A DNA stretch of 64,000 bases from G963667675 sp963667675 (GCA_963667675.1 OY763929.1:1178001-1242000); one strand, 5' to 3'. Shown: positions 41,487 through 50,952, numbered from the stretch's first letter. Numbers and translations are program-made. Notes: a model not told the origin generated them from the sequence alone.

Positions 41487-43190
41487 TTACCAGCCGATGG
41501 CGTAGCCGTCCCGCCGCGGGTCCGCCGCGCCGGACAGCGTGCCCGTGGCCGGGTCGACCTGTATCATCACCTCGCAGCCGCTGGCCTCCCAGGGGCCGAG
41601 GATTTCCAAGCGGTGGCCCTTGGCCGCCAGCCCGGCGCGCACCTGCTCCTCGTAACGCGCCTCCAGGTACAGCAGGTCGTCGCCCTCGTGGGGGATGGTG
41701 GACTCGGTGGCGCCGTGGGTGTCGCGCCATCGGGGCGCTTCCACCGCCTCGGCAACGGTCATGCCGAAGTCCAGCACGTGGCTGATCACTTGCAGGTTGG
41801 TCTGCACCTGGGTGTCGGCCCCCGGCGTGCCGCAGGCCAGGACCAGTTGCCGGGAATTGCCCTTGGCGGACCCGCCGTCCTTGAAGACCATCACTGGATT
41901 CATGGTGTGACGCACCCGCTTGCCCGGCTGGAGGTAGTCCACGTGGCTGGGGTCCAGGTGCCAGTAGGTCATGCGGTTGTTGAGCAGGATGCCGGTGTCC
42001 CCCGCCACCACGCTGGAGCCCCAGCCGCTCTGCAGGCTCTGGAGCTGGCATACGGCGTTGCCCCACCGGTCGACCACAGCGAAACAGGTCGTGTCTTCTT
42101 CCTGGCGAACGGCGGTAGCGGTGACGTCCCGACGTCCAGGTTGCCAGCCCCAGGGATTGCCCGGCGCAACGCGGGTTGCCGCCTGGCGGGGGTCGATGAG
42201 CCCGGCCCGCTCCCTGGCGTACTCCTTGGACACCAACCCTTCAATTGGGACGTCCACGAACCGAGGGTCGGCGACGTAGGCCTCCCGGTCGGCGAAGGCC
42301 AGCTTCTTGGCTTCCACCATGAGGTGGATGCTCTCTGCGGTGTTGCAGCCCAGGGGCTGCAGGTCGAACTGCTCAACCAGGCTCAACTCCTGGAGCAGCA
42401 CGTGGCCGCTGGAGTTGGGAGGCGCTTCATAAACGGTGTAGCCCCGGTACCCGGTATGGATGGGTTCCTGCCACTGGGCCCGGCAATCGGCCAGGTCCTG
42501 TAGGGTGATAATGCCGCCTTGGTCTTGTATGAACTTCACCAACGCCTGTCCAACGTCGCCGCCGTAGAAGACGTCCCGGCCCCCGGCGACGATGGCCTGG
42601 AAAGTCCGCGCCAGGTCCTTCTGGTACAGGGCCTCCCCCGACTTCAAGGGCCGGCCATCCCGGGTGAAGATTGCCCTGGAAGTGGGGAATTGGGCCAGAG
42701 AGGGTTCTTCCGCTATGGCCTGGGCCAGAACGTGGCTGACCGGAAAGCCGTTCTCCGCCAGGTCTGCGGCCGGGGCCATGTCCTGGGACAGGGACAGGCT
42801 GCCGTATCTTTCATGGACGGCCAGCCAGGCGTCCAGCAAGCCGGGAGTCGACGCCGAGAGGACACCCTTCATGGGGATGCCCTTGGACTGAAAGCGGCTT
42901 GGATCGGCGGCGTAGGGGGCCGCGCCGGTGCCGTTGCAGACCTCCAGCCGGTCGCCTTCCCGTTGGTAGACCATGATGAACCCGTCGCCGCCGATGCCCG
43001 ACATGAGGGGCTCGACCACGTTCAGCGCGGCGGCGGTGGCAATGGCGGCGTCCACGGCGTTGCCGCCCTGTTGCAGCATGGCCATGCCCGCCTGCGAGGC
43101 CAGGGGATGGGCCGAGCACACCATGCCCCGGTTGCCCATGACCACCGGGCGGTGGGCCTCGAAGTTGATGCCGTGGGGCGTTAGTGACAC
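41487..43190 (-). CDS. ggt: Gamma-glutamyltransferase family protein
   Basis: A 567-residue Ntn-hydrolase. The autocatalytic/nucleophilic Thr lies near residue 365 in QEEDTTCFAVVDRWGNAV, the counterpart of the TTHxSVVD.DGNAV segment of GGTs. The N-terminus reads RGMVCSAHPLASQAGMAMLQ and GGNAVDAAIATAAALNVVEP, conserved in the family. It would cleave and transfer gamma-glutamyl groups, or hydrolyse related amides such as cephalosporin side chains. No signal peptide is visible, although most GGTs are exported, so a cytosolic acylase-like role is possible. Confidence 0.92.
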   Translation of the reverse strand: MSLTPHGINFEAHRPVVMGNRGMVCSAHPLASQAGMAMLQQGGNAVDAAIATAAALNVVEPLMSGIGGDGFIMVYQREGDRLEVCNGTGAAPYAADPSRFQSKGIPMKGVLSASTPGLLDAWLAVHERYGSLSLSQDMAPAADLAENGFPVSHVLAQAIAEEPSLAQFPTSRAIFTRDGRPLKSGEALYQKDLARTFQAIVAGGRDVFYGGDVGQALVKFIQDQGGIITLQDLADCRAQWQEPIHTGYRGYTVYEAPPNSSGHVLLQELSLVEQFDLQPLGCNTAESIHLMVEAKKLAFADREAYVADPRFVDVPIEGLVSKEYARERAGLIDPRQAATRVAPGNPWGWQPGRRDVTATAVRQEEDTTCFAVVDRWGNAVCQLQSLQSGWGSSVVAGDTGILLNNRMTYWHLDPSHVDYLQPGKRVRHTMNPVMVFKDGGSAKGNSRQLVLACGTPGADTQVQTNLQVISHVLDFGMTVAEAVEAPRWRDTHGATESTIPHEGDDLLYLEARYEEQVRAGLAAKGHRLEILGPWEASGCEVMIQVDPATGTLSGAADPRRDGYAIGW

Positions 43191-43207
43191 GGGAACTCCT
43201 TGGGGGT

Positions 43208-43435
43208 TTAGGCGGCGATGAACTGCCGCACGTCCACCTGGATGCCCGACCGTGCTGCATCCTCGGCGGCTTGCAGAAGCTTGTCCGCGGCGTTGGCATC
43301 CACGTATTCCTCACCGCAGTTGTCGCATACCTGTGCCGGGACTCCCTTGACCACCATGGTCAACTCTTCGCGGCCCAAGGTTACGGTAGTCGTTCCTAAC
43401 TGGGTTTCTCCGTACTTGCAAATGACGCATTTCAT
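43208..43435 (-). CDS. MqsA/YgiT-type zinc-finger protein
   Basis: A 75-residue protein with two knuckles, C3-x2-C6 (MKCVICKYGET) and C37-x2-C40 (VPAQVCDNCGEEYVD), the typical YgiT/MqsA N-terminal zinc domain, followed by a helical tail. Such proteins are usually antitoxins paired with a small toxin encoded upstream. No toxin gene is present: the upstream neighbour is the ThDP enzyme, 27 bases away. The start is uncertain (ATG at 43435 or TTG at 43456). It may be an orphan. Confidence 0.78.
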   Translation of the reverse strand: MKCVICKYGETQLGTTTVTLGREELTMVVKGVPAQVCDNCGEEYVDANAADKLLQAAEDAARSGIQVDVRQFIAA

Positions 43436-43462
43436 GTCTGTAGCTGTTGGCCGCAAGGGCGC

Positions 43463-45139
43463 CTAAGGCTGACCGGCCTTCTTCCTGTCTATCAGGCCTT
43501 GGGCGCGGGGGCTTATGGCCTGTTGAATCGCCACGTTCAACACCGCTGGGCGTCCGGCGTTCAGTGCCCGCTCCAAGGCGGGGGCCAGGTCTTCCGGGTT
43601 TTCGACTAGCTCGGCGTAGCATCCCAGCCCCTGGGCCACCAGGTCGTAACGGCTGGGCAGCAGATCGGTGGCCACGGTGCGGCCGTAAAGGCCCAGTTGT
43701 ATATGCCGGTCGATTCCCCAGGCGGAGTCGTTGCCCACCACCATTACGATATCCAGGTTGTGGCGCACCGCGGTGTCAAGCTCCATGCCGTTGAAGCCGA
43801 AAGCGCCGTCGCCGACGCAGATGATTACTCGCGAGTCGGGCCGGGCCAACTTCACCGCCATTGCCGTGGGCAGAGCGGCGCCCAGCATGCCCAGGGTCGG
43901 CAAGTAGTACCACCTGGAGGGAAGCCGGGCCGGCATAAAGGAACGCCCGAAGTGGCAGTAGTCCCCGCCGTCGTAGACTATTGTATCTTCGGGGCCCAGC
44001 AGCGGCTCTATTGTCTTGTGAACGAACATGGCGTGCATCGGCTGCTCGGGCTTGTTCAACCCCGCGGCCCATTCTTCCTGGGCCTGCTGCACCCCCCTCA
44101 GTTCCTCCACCCACGGCAGCTCTTCCCAGGAATAGGCTGCCGCCTGGTCGGCGAGTTGCTCCAAAACCGCGCCGACGTCGCCGGTGATTCCCACCGCGAC
44201 GCCCCGGTTGCGGCCGATTTCCTCGGCCGCGGGGTCTACCTGGATGATCTTGGCGTCGGCGGCGACGCTGGGCGGCCGGCAAAATCCTATGGTGTAGTCC
44301 TGCTTTCGTCCCAGGAAGAGGACAAGGTCGGCGTCGGGCAGCCTCTTGGCGACCCAGTTCAGGCCCCTCTCGAAGAACCCGAAACACTGCGGATGCTCGT
44401 CGGAAATCAGCCCCCTGGACAGGCCCTCGGTCAACACCGGCAGCCGCGTGGTCTCCACGAACCGGCGGAGCGCATCCCCCGGCAGGCCGTAGGACGCGCC
44501 GTCCCCGGCTATGACCATGGGACGCTTGGCCCGGCGCAACAGGTCGATAGTCCGGCGCACCAGCTCCGGCTGGGCCGGCGCCGCCGCGGGAGGCCGGTAT
44601 TCCTCCGGCTTATAGAAGACCACCGTGTCCTCGTCCACCTCCTGCTCCTGCACGTCGGTGGGGATGGTCAGGTGCACCGGACCCCGGCGTACGCTGAAGG
44701 CCAGCCGGACGGCCCGGGCTATGTGGTCGGGTATCCGCCGCGCGTCGTGGACCATGAACGAACCCTTGGTGATGGGGGCCGCCATGCCCACTTGGTCCAG
44801 TTCCTGCATCGCCCCCCGACCCAGCTCCGCCAGGTCGGCGCAGCCGGCGATGGAGAGCAGGGGCGCTTCGCTGTGCAGGGCGTTGGCCAGCCCCGGAATG
44901 GCGTTGGCGAATCCGGGACTGGTGTACATGCAAACGCCCAGTTGCCCCGTGGTCCGGCTCCAGCCGTCGGCCATGTGCACTGCTGCCTGCTCGTGGCGGG
45001 TGTCCACGAAGCGGAAGTCCATGTCGATCATGGCGTCCATGGCCGGCAGAATGTGGTCACCGGCCAAAGTGAACACGTTGGTTATGCCTTCCAGTTTCAG
45101 GGCCTTGCCGATCAGGTGACTACCGGTAACTCGAGCCAT
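43463..45139 (-). CDS. ThDP-dependent enzyme (acetolactate synthase-like)
   Basis: A 558-residue single-chain ThDP enzyme with all three domains. The catalytic Glu is Glu50 in DTRHEQAAVHMADGWSR, the central domain starts about residue 190 (RAKRPMVIAGDGASYG), and the ThDP-pyrophosphate motif is VGDGAFGFNGMELDTAVRHN. This group includes acetolactate synthase, oxalyl-CoA decarboxylase, sulfoacetaldehyde acetyltransferase and benzoylformate decarboxylase. No specificity residue decides between them. Sulfoacetaldehyde acetyltransferase would connect it to the sulfopyruvate decarboxylase at 3-4 kb, but that is speculation. Confidence 0.88.
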   Translation of the reverse strand: MARVTGSHLIGKALKLEGITNVFTLAGDHILPAMDAMIDMDFRFVDTRHEQAAVHMADGWSRTTGQLGVCMYTSPGFANAIPGLANALHSEAPLLSIAGCADLAELGRGAMQELDQVGMAAPITKGSFMVHDARRIPDHIARAVRLAFSVRRGPVHLTIPTDVQEQEVDEDTVVFYKPEEYRPPAAAPAQPELVRRTIDLLRRAKRPMVIAGDGASYGLPGDALRRFVETTRLPVLTEGLSRGLISDEHPQCFGFFERGLNWVAKRLPDADLVLFLGRKQDYTIGFCRPPSVAADAKIIQVDPAAEEIGRNRGVAVGITGDVGAVLEQLADQAAAYSWEELPWVEELRGVQQAQEEWAAGLNKPEQPMHAMFVHKTIEPLLGPEDTIVYDGGDYCHFGRSFMPARLPSRWYYLPTLGMLGAALPTAMAVKLARPDSRVIICVGDGAFGFNGMELDTAVRHNLDIVMVVGNDSAWGIDRHIQLGLYGRTVATDLLPSRYDLVAQGLGCYAELVENPEDLAPALERALNAGRPAVLNVAIQQAISPRAQGLIDRKKAGQP

Positions 45140-45234
45140 GCTTTCTCTCCGAGGGCGATTTAGCAGCCCCAGGGCCGTCGGGAAATTTCGTCGGCGCCTC
45201 TACCAGGGAACGGGACCAGGCCCGTAAAATGGGT

Positions 45235-45256
45235 GAGGCCCCGGTACCGGGGCCTC
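45235..45256. terminator. Palindromic hairpin, probable terminator
   Basis: A perfect 22-bp palindrome (arms GAGGCCCCGGT / ACCGGGGCCTC) lies 36 bases after the IscA-like gene stop and 95 bases before the ThDP gene start on the minus strand. It has no T-run in that direction, so it may act as a bidirectional attenuator or RNA-stabilising hairpin. Confidence 0.6.
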
Positions 45257-45292
45257 AAAACAGTCACGTTGTTTATCCGATGCGGTAGTGGG

Positions 45293-45664
45293 TCAGTGGC
45301 TGCCGCAACCGCCGCTGCCACAGCCGCAACCACCCCCGCCGCAGCCACAGCCGCCGCTCCCGCAACCGCCGGCCGAGGCGAACATGGGGTTGTTCACCAC
45401 GAAGCCGACCTGGCCGCCGAACTGTTCCACGTAGTCGATGGTCGCCTCTTCCAGGAAAGGAGCGGAATCAGAGTCCATCAGGAACTTGACCCCTTCGACG
45501 TCCATAACCGTGTCGTCGGGCTGGGACTCCTTTTCCATGGTCAGCATGTACTGAAGTCCCCCCGCTTCGGCGGGCATGGCTATGACCCGCAGGGAACTGT
45601 CGGATTCGCCTTGCTCGGTCAGGACTTCCTTGATTCTTTCAATGGCCAGAGCCGTAATTTCCAT
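45293..45664 (-). CDS. IscA/HesB-like protein with Cys-rich tail
   Basis: A 123-residue protein with the IscA/ErpA fold signature (ITALAIERIKEVL, MPAEAGGLQYMLTME, VMDVEGVKFLMDSDSAPFLE). The first conserved Cys is absent: the usual G-C-S-G-F/M position reads AGGLQ. The C-terminus (from residue 99) is a Gly-rich tail with six Cys (101, 106, 108, 113, 115, 120) and a terminal His, far richer than the normal CGCG. It may be an Fe-S carrier using only the tail or a metal-binding protein. It is a single gene with a palindrome downstream. Confidence 0.85.
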   Translation of the reverse strand: MEITALAIERIKEVLTEQGESDSSLRVIAMPAEAGGLQYMLTMEKESQPDDTVMDVEGVKFLMDSDSAPFLEEATIDYVEQFGGQVGFVVNNPMFASAGGCGSGGCGCGGGGCGCGSGGCGSH

Positions 45665-45846
45665 GCCGTTTCTTCACACTCCTCGCTGATTGTCAGAGCG
45701 GGTTTGGGCCTCGATTACGCTGCCTACGCTATCACATCGCTACTTAAAGGTCAACCGTAACTATGTCCCGGAGAAGTGCATTTGTCCCGCGACTCCAAAA
45801 GGGTTGATTTGCGCTGGCAAAATATAACGACCCTGAGATATCCTTA

Positions 45847-46526
45847 CTATGTAAGTGGTGAAATTACTGGCTCGGTACCTGGTCCCGGGAATCGTTTATA
45901 AGTGTCTACATCAAACCAACGGGCGTGAGCTATTTCAGACATAGGGACGACCACTTGGAGATTGCCATCCATCGGAGATGGTCCCAAAACATCAAGATAG
46001 TCCGTGGTGAAGACCAACCTGAGGGTATATTCATCCCGGTATCCGCTTAGGATAGGGATGATAGGAATATCGCCCTGCCCGCCATGACCGATTCCGCTAT
46101 CCAATGCCCATCCAACATATACCTTCCGATTCTTCAAAGATAACTCAATCGTTTGCGTTTGTTGAATGGACTCAGCGATCAGGAGCTCGATTTTGTCACC
46201 CGATCCTTTAGCTGCTTTCCGTGCCCCGCGTTGGTCGTCGTAGAATCTATTTAGGAGGACTGGAGAAGCGACCCCAAAGGCAAAAGTTAGCATTGCTTCT
46301 ACTGACTCTGTCGGTACTATCTCCCAAAACTGTGATTCAGTGCTAATAACTTGTTGTAATCCCTGAGTAACAAAATAGGCCAGCCAAAAAAGACCGCTCC
46401 TGTGAATGCTGAACGAAAAAGAACATGATACCCGGTTTCTCGAACCGCATTGAATCTGGTGTAATTCCAATGGGTTACAAACCAATAGCCCGCAATCGCG
46501 GGCAATATGATGAGACCGAGAGCCAT
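45847..46526 (-). pseudogene. Membrane protein gene with a frameshift at a T6 run
   Basis: The frame starting at 46526 (MALGLIILPAIAGYWFVTHW...) has two N-terminal membrane helices and, near a run of six Ts (minus strand, plus-strand A run at 46386-46391), its continuation switches to the -1 frame ending at 45847. Joined, the protein is about 226 residues with a C-terminal soluble domain (KVYVGWALDSG, LVFTTDYLDVL). One extra T, or a -1 slip on T6, restores it. AT-rich composition suggests acquisition. No family is recognised. An indel error is as likely as real inactivation. Confidence 0.6.
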
Positions 46527-46534
46527 GAAGAGGC

Positions 46535-46756
46535 TTACTTGGAATCAGATGCGGGGATTTCAGGCGGGGCCTTGCGGGCTGCTGTAGCTAAAGGGAAACC
46601 GTCCAGTTTCTCAAGGGTTTCCCGGAATATTTTACTCTTGAATAGGTCTTCCTGGTTGATATAAAACGCCCCGCTGTCTCTAACATAGACAGTGACATGT
46701 CCATTTCGTTGCTTGGGGACGCGTTGGAATCTACGGAGTAAGCCCGCCAGGCTCAT
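46535..46756 (-). CDS. Small hypothetical protein upstream of the frameshifted gene
   Basis: A 73-residue basic protein (MSLAGLLRRFQRVPKQRNGH...) containing VTVYVRDSGAFYINQEDLFKS and an acidic, Pro-rich end. AAGGTGG lies upstream of the ATG at 46756. It ends eight bases before the frameshifted membrane gene start, so the two form an operon. It may be a small regulatory or structural partner; no family recognised. Confidence 0.5.
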   Translation of the reverse strand: MSLAGLLRRFQRVPKQRNGHVTVYVRDSGAFYINQEDLFKSKIFRETLEKLDGFPLATAARKAPPEIPASDSK

Positions 46757-46970
46757 AACCACCTTGCTTGGCAAGACTGTGGGTAACTAAGTGTACTCGT
46801 TAACCTATATGATGTCAAACCATTGCCGTCCCACGCAGGGGTGAAACGTCAAGACCGTCCGAGCTGACGGCCCGGGCGGTCTCCAACCGCAACAGGGACG
46901 GAATCGTAGTCCTGGGCGGCTGGGGGTATTGGCGGCATTCCGGTGCGATTTCCGGCAACGTTCTGACTAC

Positions 46971-47005
46971 TTGACAACCTGTCGGGAATCTGGGATATAT
47001 ATAAT
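46971..47005 (+). promoter_or_regulatory. Possible promoter for the metalloprotease gene
   Basis: TTGACA at 46971-46976 is followed by an AT-rich block with TATATA at 46996-47001 (19-base spacing) and TATAAT at 47000-47005. Spacing is longer than ideal. The block lies ~60 bases before the metalloprotease ATG. The remaining bases 46775-46970 hold no recognised feature. Confidence 0.4.
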
Positions 47006-47063
47006 TGGATAATAATAGACTGATAGCTAATGATAAAAAGATGATAATAGATAAAGGTCCCTG

Positions 47064-48965
47064 ATGACACCTTTTGACTCAGGAGCTATCAAGCGCCGGA
47101 TAACATTCGTGACTATCATCGGGTTCTCCCTGCTGTTGCTGCTGACCTTGCCGAACGTCTTGGCGCAGACAGGGCCAGGGGAGGAAGGCCCGACGGTAAC
47201 AGACGCCCCCTGGCAAGACACCGACCCCTTGGTGACCCGCGGCTGCGGCCCCGACAAAGAGAAGAAGCAGGTTCGGTACAATCCTCCGTGGGCTGGCGGG
47301 ACTCAATATCGGTGGGTCGATGCCCCCGAACCGGAAATATGGGGACCGTGGGTTGACACGGGGGTTACCAGCCCGAATGGCCCCGGTGATAGTCTCTCCA
47401 AACAGCAAAAGCAGACATCCCAGTGCGGCAGGGTCAAGTACCGGTGGGTCCCCTATTTCACACCAACACCAACACCAACACCGACGCCGACACCCACGCC
47501 TACGCCCGAACCTACACCGGAGCCGACTCCCGAACCTACACCGGAGCCTACGCCCGAACCTACGCCGGAGCCGACTCCCGAACCTACACCCGATCCCACG
47601 CCTACGCCCGAACCTACGCCGGAGCCGACTCCCGAACCTACACCCGAGCCTACGCCCCAACCTCCCAGGGATCAGACCCCCGACTTCGGCACAAAAACCA
47701 TACCCAACATCACGGCCACCAAGGGCAAGGCCATCACCAGCGTAAGGTTGCCGGAGGCCAACGGTGGCGACCTACCGCTGACCTACAGCATCACTCCGAG
47801 CCTGCTGCCCTACGGCCTGCACTTCATAACCAGCACCCGCGTGTTGTCGGGAACTCCCTCGGCGGCGCAGGTTACTACCACTTACACCTACGCCGTCACC
47901 GACGCCGACGGGGACACGGACGAGTTGCGCTTCAACATCGCGGTTGCGCTCCCGCCGCCACAGGACCTGACGGCAGTTAAGGGACCTCTGAGCGGTCAGG
48001 CGACCCTCAATCAGGCGACCCTCAGTTGGAAAGCAGTAACGGGAGCGACAGGATATGAGGTGTCCCACTTTAAGCCGGTCGGAGAGAACTGGTCTCCTGG
48101 CAACCACCGATGGACTCTCCTGACATCATCTGAGGTCACCATCACCGGCACCAGCGCAGTGCTGAGCGGACTCCCCGACAAAGACCACAAGTTCAAAGTC
48201 AGGGCGTCGAAGTCTACGCTGAAGTCCGATTGGTCGGCGGAGGCTGCCGTAACCTTTTGGGCGCTGCCAACGGAAACTTATAATGAGGCGAAACGAGTCG
48301 TTCAGTTGGCCCATCAGGCAGACCATGTCGTTCAGTACGAGATTAAAAGGCCTGACGACGGCAGCATACCTGCACGCGACCCGTTCCTTGACGGCGTAAA
48401 CATAGCCGTAACCGAATGGAACAAGGCCCTGAGTCCATTGGGAATGTCCCTTAGCTTCTGCGAAAGGCATGATGATTTAGCCCCAGTTCTTTCCAACCAT
48501 CGTTGCAGCGGGGTCTCGCCTGACGATGGAAGGAAGGTAATCATAATCATAGGCCAGCAAGGGTGTGGTAAGTGGAACATAGGGTGCTTTGTTGACGATA
48601 AAGGTAGGGATAACTTCGCCGATAGTAAAGACCACATGAAGCATAAGTCGCAAGTTGTCATTCCAGACCCGGTGGAATCAATTAACCCACTTTGGGGCAA
48701 TCAAGAGTTAGAAGTGATTTGGACGAATGATGACGAGCTACATGTTACGCAAGACCCCAAAGTAGCGGAGGCCGTCTATCTGTATTTCCCAGATACCCTG
48801 ATGCACGAACTTGGCCACGCCTTGGGCTTGGGTGACTTGTATGGCCGTGGCTATTTCCCGGATCATTTGATGTGGCACCTTGTTGAGAAGCCCCGTACTT
48901 TCATCCCCTACGGAGACATAAAGTATGTGCGTGAGGTCTATCGCAACCACTCGCCACATAACTAA
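47064..48965 (+). CDS. Secreted metzincin-like metalloprotease with PEPT stalk, Ig-like and fibronectin-type domains
   Basis: A 633-residue exported protein. A signal helix (VTIIGFSLLLLLTLPNVLAQ) is followed by an aromatic N-terminal part, a stalk of more than fifteen PT/PEPT units (about residues 132-200), a putative Ig-like/cadherin-like part (LPLTYSITPSLLPYGLHF, YAVTDADGDTDELRFNIAV), a fibronectin III-type part (LTAVKGPLSG..ATLSWKAVTGATGYEV) and a protease domain with H581 in HELGHALGLGD. That motif fits HExxHxxGxxD of metzincins with Asp as third ligand. It probably degrades or binds extracellular polymer or protein. It precedes a large lipoprotein gene by 31 bases. Confidence 0.88.
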   Translation: MTPFDSGAIKRRITFVTIIGFSLLLLLTLPNVLAQTGPGEEGPTVTDAPWQDTDPLVTRGCGPDKEKKQVRYNPPWAGGTQYRWVDAPEPEIWGPWVDTGVTSPNGPGDSLSKQQKQTSQCGRVKYRWVPYFTPTPTPTPTPTPTPTPEPTPEPTPEPTPEPTPEPTPEPTPEPTPDPTPTPEPTPEPTPEPTPEPTPQPPRDQTPDFGTKTIPNITATKGKAITSVRLPEANGGDLPLTYSITPSLLPYGLHFITSTRVLSGTPSAAQVTTTYTYAVTDADGDTDELRFNIAVALPPPQDLTAVKGPLSGQATLNQATLSWKAVTGATGYEVSHFKPVGENWSPGNHRWTLLTSSEVTITGTSAVLSGLPDKDHKFKVRASKSTLKSDWSAEAAVTFWALPTETYNEAKRVVQLAHQADHVVQYEIKRPDDGSIPARDPFLDGVNIAVTEWNKALSPLGMSLSFCERHDDLAPVLSNHRCSGVSPDDGRKVIIIIGQQGCGKWNIGCFVDDKGRDNFADSKDHMKHKSQVVIPDPVESINPLWGNQELEVIWTNDDELHVTQDPKVAEAVYLYFPDTLMHELGHALGLGDLYGRGYFPDHLMWHLVEKPRTFIPYGDIKYVREVYRNHSPHN

Positions 48966-48996
48966 ACCCCAATAGGTACACAGCAGGAGATTGGCG

Positions 48997-50952
48997 ATGC
49001 TGCAAAGATTGCGCGGAAACTACCAACGCTGCTACAAGCTGGCGGGCCCGTACCTATTGGCGTTGGCGCTGGCCCTGATGATCTCCTGCGGCGGCTCTTC
49101 AGGTACGGGCGAGGTCGAGGGAACGGCGCCGCCTAACGAATCGGAGTCGGTGCGGGGGTACCGGTTCATCTACTTCTTCGGTGAGGTGTCTCTAGAGGAG
49201 CGGATAGCGGGTGCCGACGTGATAGCGAGGGTGCGGCTGCGCTCGGTTTCTTCGGGGGCGGAGTTCTTGGATACCAACAACGATGGCGCGTCGGAACATG
49301 TGGGCTACCTGGAACACAGGTTCGACGCCCTGGAGTACCTGCAAGGCAGCGGAGGGGCGGAACTAGTAGCCGTGGTGTATGAGTTTGACGACCACGGGAC
49401 GAGAGATAAAGCGGTCGCGGCCGGTGCTGCGCTTCTCTCTGGCCGCGATACACAGTGGGACGGCAGGGACGCGATTGTCTTCTTGAAGGACGGATTTGCG
49501 ACGAGGACCCGCTACCGGCTCGGCAGCGTCATCATCAAGCATGGTCGTGACGGAGACCACTACAGCATCGCCAGCCGTGATTTCAAGACATGGCTGCCTG
49601 CGTCGTCATCGTCCGGGGGAGCGTCGGAAACATCGGGCGGCTCGCAGCAATTTCTGCTGGATGTTCCGGCGGCAGCAGCCGGTGGGGCGTCGGGCCAGTC
49701 CGGGTCTGCACCGACCATCACCCTGGCGCAGATAAAGGAGAAGATTGCCAGCATCGAGCAGGAAGTCGTCGCCGGGGGCGGCTCTGCGGCCTACCGGGAA
49801 TGCCTCTACGAAAAGTACAGGGTGGAACGGAATGCCCGCTACTCCAAGGAGAATAAGGGTGGCATCTACAGACGCTTTGACCTGGCAGCGGGGTCCGGCC
49901 TGCCGGCCGGGACCCAAGTCTACAAAGCGGATTATGCGGACCACTATCTAAGGACAAGGGGAGATACCCAGCCGCCCAATTTCGGAGAATGGCACCTCTT
50001 AGGCAGAGATGCAGCGCTGTTCGCGGCGAAATGGCCAGGAGTGTCGGAAACGGCGCGCCCTCTCCCGGCGGGGGATTACAAATTCTACTTCGACCTCCGT
50101 CCGCAGGTATTAATCATCTGCTACGACCTACTCGAAGACGAGATTAAACAAGCGCATGAGGTCTTCGTCACCGTCACCGCGCCCACTGGCACTACGCACG
50201 AGGCGTTCTTCGACCCCGTCACCCTGACCGCCGGCGGCGTAGGGGCCAATTCAACTGAGGGGGCGCTGAAACCCGCCGCTTTCACCGTCGGCAGCCAGAG
50301 CGTGGAGTTGGAGAGCCTGGCCTGGTCGAGTAGCTCGGCGGTGCTGACCCTGGACACCCACGTCTCCCTGTCGGGGAAGGCGCTGGACGCCATCGCCCTG
50401 GACGGGACGGGCGCCGTCACCCTGGCGGTTGCCGACGCCACGGTGGACCAGGCCAACGCAACCTGGACCTGGAGCGTTGCCGCTGCGCCGTGGAAGAACG
50501 GCGACAAGCTGATGCTCCGGCTCAGGGACGCAACGGCGGCGGCGCCCCCAACTCCGGCGCCAACCCCCACACCTACGCCCGAGCCCGCCGTCGAATGTAT
50601 GCTGGGTTCCGGCGTTCAGACCTTGCCGTGGGCTGTGTCCCACACCGCGTTGACCGAGTGCACCATCGGCTACGCCAACGCCCGGCGTATCTACTACTTC
50701 CAGGCGGACCAGTCGGGATACATCACGGTGGCCAACACCACGCCCCAGGGAGATGCCTACTTGAGGCTGAAGGAGGCCGCGGGCTTCGGGCAAAACCGCG
50801 CTAACCTGACGGCCCGGATACCGGTTGGACAGAGCGCCGGGGCGAACGTGACGGCGGGGCAATGGTACGCGTTGATGCTGCTGGGGACCGCCGACGGGCA
50901 GACCATTACCGGCTCGGTATCGGGCAGCAACGGGCTGACCAGCATTCGCTGA
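48997..50952 (+). CDS. Large secreted lipoprotein with a C-terminal carbohydrate-binding-like domain
   Basis: A 651-residue protein with a lipobox ALMISC (Cys31) behind a hydrophobic signal. About 500 residues of unassigned sequence follow, including Ala/Ser-rich disordered parts and an acidic beta-rich part (AFTVGSQSVELESLAWSS). After a short TPAPTPTPTPEP stalk, the last 120 residues (YYFQADQSGYITVANTTPQG) resemble pre-peptidase C-terminal-like beta domains. GGAG lies upstream of the ATG at 48997. It is probably co-transcribed with the metalloprotease and displayed on the cell surface. Confidence 0.82.
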   Translation: MLQRLRGNYQRCYKLAGPYLLALALALMISCGGSSGTGEVEGTAPPNESESVRGYRFIYFFGEVSLEERIAGADVIARVRLRSVSSGAEFLDTNNDGASEHVGYLEHRFDALEYLQGSGGAELVAVVYEFDDHGTRDKAVAAGAALLSGRDTQWDGRDAIVFLKDGFATRTRYRLGSVIIKHGRDGDHYSIASRDFKTWLPASSSSGGASETSGGSQQFLLDVPAAAAGGASGQSGSAPTITLAQIKEKIASIEQEVVAGGGSAAYRECLYEKYRVERNARYSKENKGGIYRRFDLAAGSGLPAGTQVYKADYADHYLRTRGDTQPPNFGEWHLLGRDAALFAAKWPGVSETARPLPAGDYKFYFDLRPQVLIICYDLLEDEIKQAHEVFVTVTAPTGTTHEAFFDPVTLTAGGVGANSTEGALKPAAFTVGSQSVELESLAWSSSSAVLTLDTHVSLSGKALDAIALDGTGAVTLAVADATVDQANATWTWSVAAAPWKNGDKLMLRLRDATAAAPPTPAPTPTPTPEPAVECMLGSGVQTLPWAVSHTALTECTIGYANARRIYYFQADQSGYITVANTTPQGDAYLRLKEAAGFGQNRANLTARIPVGQSAGANVTAGQWYALMLLGTADGQTITGSVSGSNGLTSIR

